NCBI RefSeq assembly: GCF_903645355.1
Contig: NZ_CAHJXR010000009.1
Location: 1-64,000, forward strand
DNA length: 64,000 bases
Direction: 5' to 3'
From: Schaalia sp. Marseille-Q2122
GTDB taxonomy: Bacteria; Actinomycetota; Actinomycetes; Actinomycetales; Actinomycetaceae
The notes below the pieces were generated by a model, which was not told the origin of the DNA, did not search any database, and saw only the letters and a program-made list of their open reading frames with translations. Positions 1-9,276 of this stretch are shown piece after piece; positions within the stretch are counted from its first letter, which is position 1, and every line of letters begins with the position of its first letter. The position numbers and the translations under genes are program-made.

Positions 1-348
1 CCTCAGCACCATGAGTACTGGGTGGTCTTCGACTCAGGAGAACACGCTCGCATCACCGACACCCTCCTCATTGGACGTTCCCCTACAGCCCAATCCCCCC
101 ACGACTCGCTCCTTGGCGTACCCGACCCCTCCCGCTCCCTCTCTCGCACACACCTACGAATCGTTCGATCCCGCACCGGCCTATGGATCGACGACCTCGG
201 TTCAGCAAACGGCACCTACATCCAAAGACCTGACGGAACAGAGATCTCCGTCACTCCAGGATCGCCAGAAGAAGCCACCGTTGGCTGCATCGTGCACCTC
301 GGCGAACGATTCTTCCACATCACCTCTCCCACAGACCCCGCCCCCTAA
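1..348 (+). CDS. FHA-domain protein, C-terminal part (5' end outside window)
   Basis: The frame is open from the first base, so only the C-terminal ~115 residues are visible. They form an FHA phosphothreonine-binding domain: a GRSP strand, then SRTHLRI, then DLGSANGTYI, the usual Gly-Arg, Ser-x-x-His and Asn-Gly signature. FHA domains read phosphorylation by Ser/Thr kinases, and a kinase gene lies at 5.2-6.8 kb. The gene converges on the two WXG100 genes and ends at a strong hairpin. In related clusters FHA proteins sit with PP2C phosphatases and kinases, so regulation of the secretion or surface-protein apparatus is a reasonable inference. The domains upstream of the edge are unknown. Confidence 0.85.
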   Translation, partial: PQHHEYWVVFDSGEHARITDTLLIGRSPTAQSPHDSLLGVPDPSRSLSRTHLRIVRSRTGLWIDDLGSANGTYIQRPDGTEISVTPGSPEEATVGCIVHLGERFFHITSPTDPAP

Positions 349-388
349 AGCTCCGCGCACGCCGTCATCGTGTCGCATCAAGAAAACG

Positions 389-419
389 GTGAGGGCCGCC
401 CCTGCGGGGCGGCCCTCAC
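389..419. terminator. Bidirectional hairpin terminator
   Basis: A perfect 14-bp GC-rich stem (389-402 with 406-419) and a 3-nt loop lie between the convergent FHA and WXG100 genes. The flank reading toward the minus strand is A-rich, which gives a T-rich tail for the WXG100 transcript. Confidence 0.7.
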
Positions 420-442
420 TTCACCAGTCCATCGGGACAGGC

Positions 443-730
443 TCAGCCTCCGAACATCGCGGCGTTTGCGCGATCCATCTGGTTGTAGCTCTCCTGAGCG
501 TCGGTAACCATGCGAGAGATCGTGTTCAGCACCTCACGCAGACCTACCATGCCCTCAGTCCATTCAGCCTTCGCTGCAACGTAGGCAGTCTGAGCATCGC
601 CTTCCCAATTGGCAACAAGCTGCTGAAGCTCGCTATCCATCTCATCAAGGCGGGCCTGAATGCCATTGGCGCGCGCAGCCATATCAGCCGATGCCGTTGC
701 CAGAGTAGCGAAATTAACCTTCATATCCAT
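443..730 (-). CDS. WXG100 family (ESAT-6-like) secreted protein
   Basis: This is a 95-residue protein with the WXG hairpin turn (WEG near residue 43) between two predicted helices. A C-terminal Tyr-x-x-x-Asp (YNQMD) matches the type VII secretion export signal. It has no signal peptide, as expected for an EsxA-like substrate. Start is the ATG at 730, with an AAAGGA ribosome site about 10 nt upstream. It is the second gene of a two-gene minus-strand unit with the next WXG100 gene and diverges from the eccD-eccB-mycP operon. It probably forms a heterodimer with its neighbour. Confidence 0.9.
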   Translation of the reverse strand: MDMKVNFATLATASADMAARANGIQARLDEMDSELQQLVANWEGDAQTAYVAAKAEWTEGMVGLREVLNTISRMVTDAQESYNQMDRANAAMFGG

Positions 731-755
731 GTGGGATCAGTCCTTTCAGGTTCGC

Positions 756-1067
756 TCAGCCCAGGCGGTTAGCCAGGTTCTGGAATAGTGCTTGCTGGCT
801 CTCGTCCGTCACTTCATGACGGGTCTGCGAGGACTGCAGATTCTCTTCGAAGGTACGAAGAGCTGCCACCACGCGAGCAGAATTCTCATTCCAGGTTGCC
901 ATCAGACGGTTGAAAGCAACAGCGCCTGCACCAGTCCAGTTACCGCCAATAGCAGCAATCTGGCTTTCAAGCTGACGGAGCTCTCTTTCGAGATCAGCCT
1001 GCGTACGCGCAACCGTCTCGGCGCCACGGCGTAGCGCACCCTCTGCTGCTGAAACTTGTCCAGCCAC
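756..1067 (-). CDS. WXG100 family protein, probable partner of the neighbouring Esx
   Basis: I place the start at the GTG at 1067, because a GGAGG ribosome site lies 6-7 nt upstream. This gives 103 residues, the normal family length. An in-frame ATG farther upstream (1148) would add 27 residues of unlikely sequence. WTG provides the WXG turn near residue 43, between helices rich in Ala, Glu and Gln. The C terminus (LFQNLANRLG) lacks a clear Tyr-x-x-x-Asp/Glu signal, so this may be the CFP-10-like or carrier partner. The 25-nt spacing to the 443-730 gene suggests cotranscription. Confidence 0.85.
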   Translation of the reverse strand: MAGQVSAAEGALRRGAETVARTQADLERELRQLESQIAAIGGNWTGAGAVAFNRLMATWNENSARVVAALRTFEENLQSSQTRHEVTDESQQALFQNLANRLG

Positions 1068-1257
1068 GTTTCCACCTCCATGTGTGTCATTGGTGTCCGC
1101 TTCCCTTAAAAAAGCGGTATCGCTATGCACTCTATCGCCCCACACCACGGTTCGTCTCGAATTTCACAGAAACTAGTGACCGAGATTGCTAATTTCCAAC
1201 CAGCATCCGAGATAATAAAAACAACGCGCTCCGCCCCATCCACGAAAGGACGCCCGA

Positions 1258-2574
1258 GTGTCAACCACACCAACTAGCGCCCCATCTGCGCTTTTCCCAC
1301 TCTCGGTGTCCTTCGGCGGGCAAACAGTGGACATGTCGGTACCCGCAGATCTTCCACTGACAGAACTCCTCCCAGGAATGCTCCAGACTCTCGGACGCCT
1401 CGATACCTACGCTGCCAGCCAAGGCATCCGAGTCATCACAAGCAATGGACGCACCCTCCAACCCTCCCTCTCCCTCCCCACCCAAGGCGTGGGAGCCGGA
1501 GCCGTCCTCACCCTCGAACCCGCCGACGCTGCCGTCACCGAACGTCGATACGATGACCTCGTAGAAGCCGTCGGCGACACCATCGCGACCACTCAAACCG
1601 CCTGGCAACCCGGCGACAGCGTCCACCTCTCCGCCCACTCAGCAGCAACAATCTTCACAGTCGCCGCCCTCCTACTCCTCACCCAAGACGCACCCCCTCT
1701 CATCACCGCAATCACGGGGATCACCGGAACAGCCTTAGTCACCCTCAGCGCTGCCCTCGTCGCACGACGCTCCACAACCCCGCAAGGCGCGATCTCCCTC
1801 GCACTATGCGCCCCCTTCCTCGCCGCATGCACAGCCCACGCACTCACCCCCGGCGCCTGGTATCAGCTCCCGCTCGCCGCAGCAGGTGCAACCCTCGCCC
1901 TCACGGCCCCCACATGCCTGGTGCTATCGCGCCCCTCCCGACCCGTGCTCGCAGCCCCCCTTTTCCTGGGATTCTCTTTCCTCCTCGTCGGGCTCCTCAC
2001 CGCATTCGTTGGGATACCCCCTCAAGCTGCAGCGGGCCTCACCATGGCAATCAACGTCATCATGGTCCTCCTCGCCCCCTGGATCGCCCTCGCACACATA
2101 CCCGTCCGGGTTGACAACCCACCCCAGAGCGCGGCCCCCGACACCTCACTCATCCGCAACCAGGTAGCAAACGGACGCATACTCGTCCTCTCCCTCAAAG
2201 GCGCATCCTCCCTCGCACTCCTCATCCTCCTCCCCCTCGTAGCCACCAGCATTACCGGAATCGCACTCACGACAGCCATCGGCGTCGCACTCATGCTCTC
2301 CACCCGCAGCCTCCACGGCAAAACTGAAGTCCTCCTCGGCGTCATCACCGGAATGCTCGTGACCACCACCACCGGCGTCCTAGCGGCCCTCAACCTTCCC
2401 GCATCCATGCCCTACGTCATCGCCGGAGCCGTCGTCGTGGGGATCCTGGTCCTCGGCCTCAATGTCGTCTCCGTACGCGCCCGCCCCCACCTGACCCGCG
2501 TCGCTGATGCTGCATCCGTCATCGCACTCTTGTGTATCCCACCGCTCACCATGGCCGTATGGGGGCTCATCTAA
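1258..2574 (+). CDS. eccD: EccD-like type VII secretion integral membrane protein
   Basis: The protein has 438 residues. Residues ~10-90 resemble the YukD ubiquitin-like fold that begins EccD proteins (LSVSFGGQTVDMSVPAD), and from ~125 onward there are about ten or eleven hydrophobic helices. EccD forms the membrane pore platform of ESX systems. Start is the GTG at 1258, with GAAAGGA about 8 nt upstream. Its stop overlaps the next ATG by one base (TAATG), so it is translationally coupled to eccB. Its divergence from the WXG100 genes puts both promoters in the 190-bp gap. The assignment rests on architecture and context, because EccD sequences diverge strongly. Confidence 0.8.
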   Translation: MSTTPTSAPSALFPLSVSFGGQTVDMSVPADLPLTELLPGMLQTLGRLDTYAASQGIRVITSNGRTLQPSLSLPTQGVGAGAVLTLEPADAAVTERRYDDLVEAVGDTIATTQTAWQPGDSVHLSAHSAATIFTVAALLLLTQDAPPLITAITGITGTALVTLSAALVARRSTTPQGAISLALCAPFLAACTAHALTPGAWYQLPLAAAGATLALTAPTCLVLSRPSRPVLAAPLFLGFSFLLVGLLTAFVGIPPQAAAGLTMAINVIMVLLAPWIALAHIPVRVDNPPQSAAPDTSLIRNQVANGRILVLSLKGASSLALLILLPLVATSITGIALTTAIGVALMLSTRSLHGKTEVLLGVITGMLVTTTTGVLAALNLPASMPYVIAGAVVVGILVLGLNVVSVRARPHLTRVADAASVIALLCIPPLTMAVWGLI

Positions 2575-3953
2575 TGCCATCCAATAAGGAAATCCTCGAA
2601 GCGCAACGTTTCAACCGACGCCGCCTCATCACCGCCTTCTCCTCAGGTATCCCCAGCGGCAAAGAAATCTCGCCCTCAGCCCCCTCCCGCCCGCTCATCG
2701 CAGGTCTTATCATCTGCCTCATTATGCTCGGCGGAGCGGCCATCGCCTCACGCTTCGCTCCCGTTCTCCCGCAAGGCTGGGAAAACTCTACCCTCGTAGT
2801 CATTAAAGGCACCGGAGCGCGCTACTTCAGCATCAACGGCACCCTCCGCCCCGTCACCAACGTCACCTCCGCACGCCTCCTATCCGAACCCGGACAATTC
2901 AAGATTTCCGAGGTTTCCGCCAGCACCATTTCCGGCATCCCCCGCGGTTCGAGCATTGGCCTCACGGATGTCCCCGACGACGTTCCTGACTCATCCGCCC
3001 TCGCCTCCCACCTCTGGCTGTCCTGCGCCCTCCCAACCGGCACACACACCTGGGTTGGTATCGCCCCAGAAGGCCCCACCGAACAAGGAAACGCCCTCGT
3101 CGCACACAAAGACGACTACTACCTGCTCTCGAGCGGCACCCGGCACCTCATTAGCCCCGACTCACGCACCGGCGTGCTCATCGCCCTGGGTCTTGACGCC
3201 CTCAAACCCCAAGAGGTCAGCGCCGATTGGCTCAACCTCTTCGAGCAGGGTTCCGACCTTTCTCCCTTCGACATCGCCCACGCCGGCCACCCAGTCACAG
3301 GCATGCCCCCCCGGTTAGGTAGCGCCGTCATCGGATCAATTATCGAGGTAGAAGATGGAGACGCAGCCAGACGCTACATCGTCACCGGAGATGCCACCAT
3401 CGCGCCTCTCTCAGATACCGCAGAGCGCCTCCACCGCATCAGTAAAACCGGTGAACTCGTCGGCAACTCCCTCAAAGCAACCGTTGCTGAGCTGAGCACG
3501 CTCACCGTCGCCGCTGACACCTACGCGCCCTCCGACTGGCCCACCTCGGTAGAAAACATCGTCCCCAGCGACCACTCCCCCTGCGCTTCACTCCTCACCA
3601 GTAAGGATGGCTCGGGCACCTTCCTCACCTCCTGGGAAACGCGCTCGGCCATCACTAACGCCAACGGAGGACAGAACGCCGACGATTCCCTACCCACACC
3701 CCTCAATGCAGTGAGCGTTCCCGGTGGTGGTGGCGCCCTCATCCGCACCTCCTCCGGTGGCACCCTCGGCGCGACGATGGTCATCACCGACGACGGAAAG
3801 TCCCACGGACTTGGATCCACTCCCGGCGAGGCCATCGCGCGCCTCGGCTGGAAGGACACCGACATTCTCACGATCCCCGCCCCCTGGGCAGCCCTCGTCC
3901 CCTCCGGCGTCGACCTCCTACCCCAGGCTGCCTGGGAGACAGTCAGCACATGA
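2574..3953 (+). CDS. eccB: EccB type VII secretion core protein
   Basis: The start ATG at 2574 overlaps the eccD stop and opens with MPSNKEILEAQRFNRRRL, the basic cytosolic N terminus typical of EccB. One transmembrane helix follows (~residues 43-63, LIAGLIICLIMLGG). The rest (~390 residues) is extracytoplasmic, with the repeated beta-rich segments expected of the EccB periplasmic domain. At 459 residues it is close to family length. An upstream in-frame start at 2532 would lie inside eccD and is not favoured. The stop overlaps the mycP start as ATGA. EccB joins EccC, EccD and EccE in the core complex. Confidence 0.85.
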   Translation: MPSNKEILEAQRFNRRRLITAFSSGIPSGKEISPSAPSRPLIAGLIICLIMLGGAAIASRFAPVLPQGWENSTLVVIKGTGARYFSINGTLRPVTNVTSARLLSEPGQFKISEVSASTISGIPRGSSIGLTDVPDDVPDSSALASHLWLSCALPTGTHTWVGIAPEGPTEQGNALVAHKDDYYLLSSGTRHLISPDSRTGVLIALGLDALKPQEVSADWLNLFEQGSDLSPFDIAHAGHPVTGMPPRLGSAVIGSIIEVEDGDAARRYIVTGDATIAPLSDTAERLHRISKTGELVGNSLKATVAELSTLTVAADTYAPSDWPTSVENIVPSDHSPCASLLTSKDGSGTFLTSWETRSAITNANGGQNADDSLPTPLNAVSVPGGGGALIRTSSGGTLGATMVITDDGKSHGLGSTPGEAIARLGWKDTDILTIPAPWAALVPSGVDLLPQAAWETVST

Positions 3954-5191
3954 CCCGCTTCCCGAACAGCATTGCAGCTGGCATTGCCTGTAGCGGCCTC
4001 GTCGTCTGCGCCCTCACCCTCTCAGCGGCAGCTCCAGCCGCCCGCGCTGAGAATCAAGCCTGCACCCCCGGCATCACCCAATACGTCCCCCAACCCCCCG
4101 CAGCACTCACACAACTGGGTTTTCAGGAAGCATGGAAGCTCGCCGACGGCAATGTCCTCGTTGCCATCGTGGACTCGGGTGTCGATGCAGCCAACGCCCA
4201 TCTCACCCAGTCCGTCGTACCTGGCGTTGATCTAGTGGAGGCCGGTGACGGCCGCACCGACACCTCAGGACACGGCACAGCCATCGCCGCGCAGATAGCC
4301 GCCCGCCCAGTAGACGGCTCCGGCCTCGTTGGAATGGCACCCCAAGCAACAATCCTTCCCATCCGCGTCTATGCGGACACGAGTAACGAGGCCATCCGCG
4401 CCGGACAAGCCCCCGAAGCGCAACGCACAGCCGAGGGTATCCGCATTGCCGCCGACCGCGGAGCCAAAATCATCGTCGTCCCCCAGTCCACCCCATCCGA
4501 CGCACCCGATCTGCGAGCAGCTGTCGAGCACGCAACAACCTCCGGCGCCCTCGTTATTGCCTCAGCGGGGAATGTCACGCCCGAAGAGGACGCCAACCTA
4601 GTACGCTTCCCCGCAGCCTACCCATCCGTCCTCTCAGTCACCGCCGTTGATGCCGCAGGCAACCCCAGCGCCGCTGTGTCCAGTGGCGTTCACGTCGAGG
4701 TCGCCGCCCCCGGTGCCCAGGTGCTCACCGCTTTCCTTCGCTGGGGGGACTGCGTGTTCGCTGGCGAAGCACCCTCGACCTCCTACGCCACCGGCTACGT
4801 CGCCGCCGCAGCCGCACTCGTCGCCTCTGCCCATCCCAAGGAATCCCCCGCCGACTGGGAATACCGCCTTCTCGCAACCGCGCTACGCCCATCGCTAGGA
4901 TCGCGCGACAAGGCCATCGGCTGGGGAATAGTCGCCCCTCATGACGCCATCAACTTCATTAACGACGGCTCCATGGCGGGCCCGCCCAACCCTCGCTTTG
5001 CCGACGCGCACACGGAAAAACTTGTCCCGCTGGCAGCCCCTCCCGCACCCACAACCGAGGCATTGCCGAAGCCTCTGCTGCTACTCCTTGCTGGAAGCGC
5101 GGCCGTCGCCGGTCTCGTAGCCCTCATGGTGGATAAACTACGCCGCCCCATGAAAGCCAAGACAGCCTCACAGGACGGCGCCAGTCGCTGA
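3950..5191 (+). CDS. mycP: MycP mycosin, membrane-anchored subtilisin-like protease
   Basis: The protein has 413 residues. It starts with a signal peptide (~1-33, ending APAARA), followed by a subtilase domain with Asp75 (VDSGVD), His108 (GHGTA) and Ser278 (STSYAT). A C-terminal transmembrane helix (~374-395) precedes a short basic tail. This is the mycosin architecture; mycosins stabilise and process ESX secretion complexes at the outer membrane face. The Ser motif reads S-T-S-Y-A-T-G where subtilases usually have G-T-S-x-A-x-P, so the oxyanion-site surroundings are atypical. It is the last gene of the eccD-eccB-mycP operon and converges with the kinase gene only 9 bp away. Confidence 0.88.
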   Translation: MTRFPNSIAAGIACSGLVVCALTLSAAAPAARAENQACTPGITQYVPQPPAALTQLGFQEAWKLADGNVLVAIVDSGVDAANAHLTQSVVPGVDLVEAGDGRTDTSGHGTAIAAQIAARPVDGSGLVGMAPQATILPIRVYADTSNEAIRAGQAPEAQRTAEGIRIAADRGAKIIVVPQSTPSDAPDLRAAVEHATTSGALVIASAGNVTPEEDANLVRFPAAYPSVLSVTAVDAAGNPSAAVSSGVHVEVAAPGAQVLTAFLRWGDCVFAGEAPSTSYATGYVAAAAALVASAHPKESPADWEYRLLATALRPSLGSRDKAIGWGIVAPHDAINFINDGSMAGPPNPRFADAHTEKLVPLAAPPAPTTEALPKPLLLLLAGSAAVAGLVALMVDKLRRPMKAKTASQDGASR

Positions 5192-5200
5192 GATCCTCTT

Positions 5201-6829
5201 CTAGGGTGCTGCAGGAACGTCAATACAGGTTGTTACCGCATCAGATTGGCGGCCATCCTGCCCCTTCGCGACAAGTTCCAAGCAATTCTTGCCGGGTACA
5301 GCGGGAGAATCGAAAGCATTCAAGGCTGTTGTTCCCACCAGAGGATCCCTACCGGGTCGCGTCACCTCATAGAGAAAACGCACACCCTCCCCACTTCCTG
5401 TATCCACACCCGCCTGGCCCTGCTCCGATCCGCGCGAGGCTGAAACACCCTCCGAACGCTGTATCGCACTATTTTCCGTTGCCCCGCTTTGCGGCAGAAC
5501 AACACCGCTCTGCGCCTCAGAGGGAGCAGCCGTCGCCTCATCCTGCTCGCCATCATGCTGCCAGGTCCACAAAATCCTGTCCTCGAAAATCTTTGCCGAC
5601 AGGCTATGCGGAGCACGGGGAGGATTTCCCACCGGTCCAATCTCGTCAGGAGCGCTCGGCACGAAAGGATCCTTCCCTTCAGCTGCGCTCAACTGCAGAC
5701 TCCCTGATTGGGTGAGCATCCCAACAATCAAACCGGCAGTAGCCAAAACGGTGCACACGGCAATAGCCAGCAACGCCACCGGATGCACACGGGCGCCATG
5801 AGAATCCTCAGACTTGTCTCTCCCCTTGGGTGTCACAGCAGGCAACTGCTCAGAGTGCTCCTCAATACGATGAGCCCTCACACGAGTGCGGTCCGCATCA
5901 ACGCTTTGAGGAAGCCCTGAAGAAACGGACGCAAATTCCTGCTGAGCCATCGGCGCATCATGGATATCCATCGCCGTTACAGGCAACCCCATACGCTGCT
6001 GGATTCGTTGAAGGCCCCGACCAAAATCGAGAGCACTCGGTGGCCGCTCCTGAGGACGCACACGCAATGATCCCCGCAAAACTGCTTCAAGCTCGGGCGG
6101 AGCATCAGCCCGACCTAAACGCGGAATCTGTCCGGCATGAACCCGCGAAGACAAAGCCAACATCAAATTATCGCCGAAAGGATCCTCAAAGGGGCTCCGA
6201 CCAGCCAGCAAACTCCACGTGGTCGACGCCAACGCCCACACATCCACCGCCGGATGCGCCACACACCCGGCCATATGCTGCTCGGGCGCCGCCCACAGCA
6301 AAGAGAAACCATCAGACTCCTCCGTTGCAACCTCGCCCACTCGAGCAGCAACTCCAAAATCCCCCAGGCGAGGCAGACCATAGGCATCAATCATGACATT
6401 GGCCGGCTTAATATCACGATGGATGAATCCCGCACGATGCAGCATCTCCACGCCACCACTAATGCGGATCATAATGTCCAGGACTCGAGCGACTCCCAAG
6501 GGTTCAAGCGCTGCCTGACGTCCCAGGTTCGTCACCGGACAGTAGTCCATCACCAGGTAGGGCACACCCGATGCCGTCGTCGTGTACTCATGAAGAGGGA
6601 CAAGCGCAGGGTGACCCGACAGCGCAGCCATCGCGTGCGCTTCCCTCGTCAAAAGCACAGAATGCTGCCCCAGCGCTTCCTCACGCAGAATCTTGATAGC
6701 AACATCGCGGGCAGGAATCTCTTGGCGATACAGGTGGACATCAGCAAAACCACCCGATCCCAGCAAACGCACCCAGGAGTACCCCGGAATGGACGGCCCT
6801 GCATTCTTGACACCACTCATTGATGTCAT
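5201..6829 (-). CDS. Transmembrane Ser/Thr protein kinase (PknB/Pkb2 type)
   Basis: The protein has 542 residues. The N-terminal kinase domain (~17-285) shows a Gly-rich loop (LLGSGGFADVHL), a catalytic Lys in VAIKIL, HRDIKPANVMID and DFGV. One transmembrane helix (~350-372) follows. The extracytoplasmic tail of ~170 residues has FN3-like strands at both ends (ILWTWQHDGE and ENDLELVAKG-like segments) separated by a low-complexity Ser/Glu/Gln stretch. The start ATG overlaps the stop of the upstream transglutaminase-like gene (ATGA), so it ends the Ig/FN3-MoxR-DUF58-TGase operon. It may phosphorylate the FHA protein or membrane partners encoded nearby. Confidence 0.9.
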   Translation of the reverse strand: MTSMSGVKNAGPSIPGYSWVRLLGSGGFADVHLYRQEIPARDVAIKILREEALGQHSVLLTREAHAMAALSGHPALVPLHEYTTTASGVPYLVMDYCPVTNLGRQAALEPLGVARVLDIMIRISGGVEMLHRAGFIHRDIKPANVMIDAYGLPRLGDFGVAARVGEVATEESDGFSLLWAAPEQHMAGCVAHPAVDVWALASTTWSLLAGRSPFEDPFGDNLMLALSSRVHAGQIPRLGRADAPPELEAVLRGSLRVRPQERPPSALDFGRGLQRIQQRMGLPVTAMDIHDAPMAQQEFASVSSGLPQSVDADRTRVRAHRIEEHSEQLPAVTPKGRDKSEDSHGARVHPVALLAIAVCTVLATAGLIVGMLTQSGSLQLSAAEGKDPFVPSAPDEIGPVGNPPRAPHSLSAKIFEDRILWTWQHDGEQDEATAAPSEAQSGVVLPQSGATENSAIQRSEGVSASRGSEQGQAGVDTGSGEGVRFLYEVTRPGRDPLVGTTALNAFDSPAVPGKNCLELVAKGQDGRQSDAVTTCIDVPAAP

Positions 6830-9276
6830 CGTTTCACCCTCCTACGAGCTTTCCCCTTCTGGCGGCGGCGCTCCCTCAAGGAACGCAACGACAAACGGCG
6901 CTTCATACGCTGCACCCAGGACTGCTTCCGGTTCAGCGCTCCCCGCGCCCCAATGACCTCGCCCCACAGAGCCGCCGCCTGATCATCCGAAACAGCAACC
7001 CCCGAGAAAGTACCGTAATCGACAACCTGCGCGATCTCGACCACTCGCGGAAGCCCATCAAGGTCCCCCTCCCAGGGAGTGCCCTCAGCCCCAGCGCTCC
7101 CCTGCCCAGCAGCTGACACAGCCCACACTGACTTCGCTAAGGTCCACGCCGTCTCCTGACGAGTCCACGCAGGATCCACTCGAGCACCCGAATCAACCGC
7201 CAGATCAACGATCTCATCCCAACAGCCCGACATCACCCGTCGAGGCTCCCCACGGCGCCGCGAGCGACGACGCATGGCCTTCCACACCACAATGGCAAGA
7301 AATGGGGCCGCAAGAAGCAACAAAATGCCACTCACGCCGGCAATCATCCCCCACGGAATGGGGTAGGCGTCGCGAGAGTCCGACTTCGCCCCCCTATCCG
7401 AGGTGCCGGGAGGCAACTCTGCTGGTTCTTCGGGAGGCTCTGGCGGCTGCAGCACCTGCGGACGAGGAACAGAGCGAGGCTTGGGAACCTCCGTCTGTGG
7501 AACCTGATCCCTCGGCGGAGTCGGGTCAAAACGCCCCCACCCCACGCCTTCAAACTCCACTTCAACCCAGACGTGCATATCAGCCCCACGCAAGGACAGC
7601 GCGCCAGGCTCATACGCATCCGGATAGGCGCCCATGACCACGCGCGCATTAATCCCCAAAGAATGCAGCATCAACGCCATCAGGGCGGCATACTGCTCAT
7701 CGTCCCCGATGAGCTGCTCGGCCTCTAACATGCGCAACAAACGATCGGCGCGATGACCCGGACGAGACTGCGCATGATCCTCATTCGAGTAGAAACCCTC
7801 CTTCGACAAGTAGCGTTCAATCGCACGCGCCTTCCCCAAAGAGGATCGCTCAGCCTGCGTCACCTTAGCCGCCAAGTCACCAACCGCGTGCGGAACCTGC
7901 TGATCCTTCGGTGCGACAATCGGCACTGACGGCACGCCTGAAAGCTGCCCATCGGACCACACCGGCGGGATAGCCGCCCGCAACCAATAGGTCTGCTCCT
8001 GCGAAGAATTAGCGGTCAATGCCGCATCCGCCCACCGATCAAAGTACAAACCGTCCTGCTGCTCCTCACTGGAATCCCCGCCGAACTCAAGACGAAGAGG
8101 CATCCCCACCGTCGGTAGCCACGGCCCAGACAGGTGGAAGGTCTTCACCTGAAGATCCAATGACGGGGCGCCCTCAGGAATCCTCGCAAAAGGTAAATCA
8201 ACGCCCGCAGGAACATACCCCGCTCTCCCCGTCGACTCTGCAGGAGCAATACCAAAAGTCGTCCCGTCATACACTTCAAGCGCTGCAATACGCAGGCGCG
8301 CGCCGTCAGGAAGCTCCGAAACCTCAATGAGAGTCTCTTCCTTCAGATCAGTCGATAAGCGCCGAAATGCCGACAGCGGAGATGGAAATTCATAGACCTT
8401 CAACGGCGGGTCAACAACATCACGCAAGACAACGCGCTGCGTCCACGAACCCAACGTCGACAGGCTCAAACCCGTTCCCAATGCCACCACCACAACTGAC
8501 ACCATGGCAGTGACCATCTGACGGCCAACATTCACCGAAGCTGAATGGGAGCGCGTCGCAGTCAACGCGGACACCGTCTGACCAGACGCAGCGGCAACAG
8601 CGCGGCGGCCGATCACAATATCCTCACCCGTGCGGATTCGTTCCTTCTGCCCCAGGAAAGCCCACCAAGCCAGCAAGGCGCAGATCCACACGATCGTCGG
8701 CAGCGGTGACGGGAACTGCCCAGCGAGGCCCCACCCGATACCCACCATCGCAAACAGGATCATCGGCACCGAACCAAGGATGCCTTTCCCTCGATAAACG
8801 GTGAAATACCCTGCCAAACACGCCGCCACCAGGCCACTCATCCACGGCACCAAAGCCGGCCCAACATACTGACTGGCGGGAGGCTCAACCGTCAGCAGAT
8901 CCTTCCATGAACGCACCACCCCCAACGCCAAAGCCTGAATGGTCTGAGCGGACGGAAGCACACCGAATAGCGTTGTTGTCGGAAGAGCGGCAGGACCACC
9001 CACAAGGAAATAAGCCGTCAGGACAGCAGCAAAGATCGACAAAGGACGCCAACGCCACACCGAAGCAATCAGAGCAATGCACAGCCCCACCGACACGCCA
9101 GCGCCCGCTGCAATCAGACCCCGCCCATCACCAAAGACCGGCTCATGGAGCACAACCAAAGGAGCGAAGAAAAGAATCAGCACAAGGAACACCCAGGCGG
9201 GTAGAGCTGAAGGTTGGCGGCGCTGCGCCAGACGACTGGGAGGAGTCGGGGGAAGCGAAGAAATACGCGAGCTCAT
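6826..9276 (-). CDS. Transglutaminase-like (TgpA family) membrane protein, catalytic Cys absent
   Basis: The protein has 816 residues. Several N-terminal membrane helices (~30-260) come first, then an extracytoplasmic region holding a transglutaminase-like core, a Pro-rich linker, another membrane helix (~655-680) and a cytosolic tail. The core keeps the His strand (DMHVWVEVEF) and the Asp strand (GWGRFDPTPP). At the position of the family's catalytic Cys, however, the sequence reads IGDDEQYAALMALM (near residue 525), with no Cys. It may therefore be a structural or binding version rather than an enzyme. Both ends overlap neighbours as ATGA, so it is tightly coupled to DUF58 and the kinase. 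Confidence 0.85.
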   Translation of the reverse strand: MSSRISSLPPTPPSRLAQRRQPSALPAWVFLVLILFFAPLVVLHEPVFGDGRGLIAAGAGVSVGLCIALIASVWRWRPLSIFAAVLTAYFLVGGPAALPTTTLFGVLPSAQTIQALALGVVRSWKDLLTVEPPASQYVGPALVPWMSGLVAACLAGYFTVYRGKGILGSVPMILFAMVGIGWGLAGQFPSPLPTIVWICALLAWWAFLGQKERIRTGEDIVIGRRAVAAASGQTVSALTATRSHSASVNVGRQMVTAMVSVVVVALGTGLSLSTLGSWTQRVVLRDVVDPPLKVYEFPSPLSAFRRLSTDLKEETLIEVSELPDGARLRIAALEVYDGTTFGIAPAESTGRAGYVPAGVDLPFARIPEGAPSLDLQVKTFHLSGPWLPTVGMPLRLEFGGDSSEEQQDGLYFDRWADAALTANSSQEQTYWLRAAIPPVWSDGQLSGVPSVPIVAPKDQQVPHAVGDLAAKVTQAERSSLGKARAIERYLSKEGFYSNEDHAQSRPGHRADRLLRMLEAEQLIGDDEQYAALMALMLHSLGINARVVMGAYPDAYEPGALSLRGADMHVWVEVEFEGVGWGRFDPTPPRDQVPQTEVPKPRSVPRPQVLQPPEPPEEPAELPPGTSDRGAKSDSRDAYPIPWGMIAGVSGILLLLAAPFLAIVVWKAMRRRSRRRGEPRRVMSGCWDEIVDLAVDSGARVDPAWTRQETAWTLAKSVWAVSAAGQGSAGAEGTPWEGDLDGLPRVVEIAQVVDYGTFSGVAVSDDQAAALWGEVIGARGALNRKQSWVQRMKRRLSLRSLRERRRQKGKARRRVKR

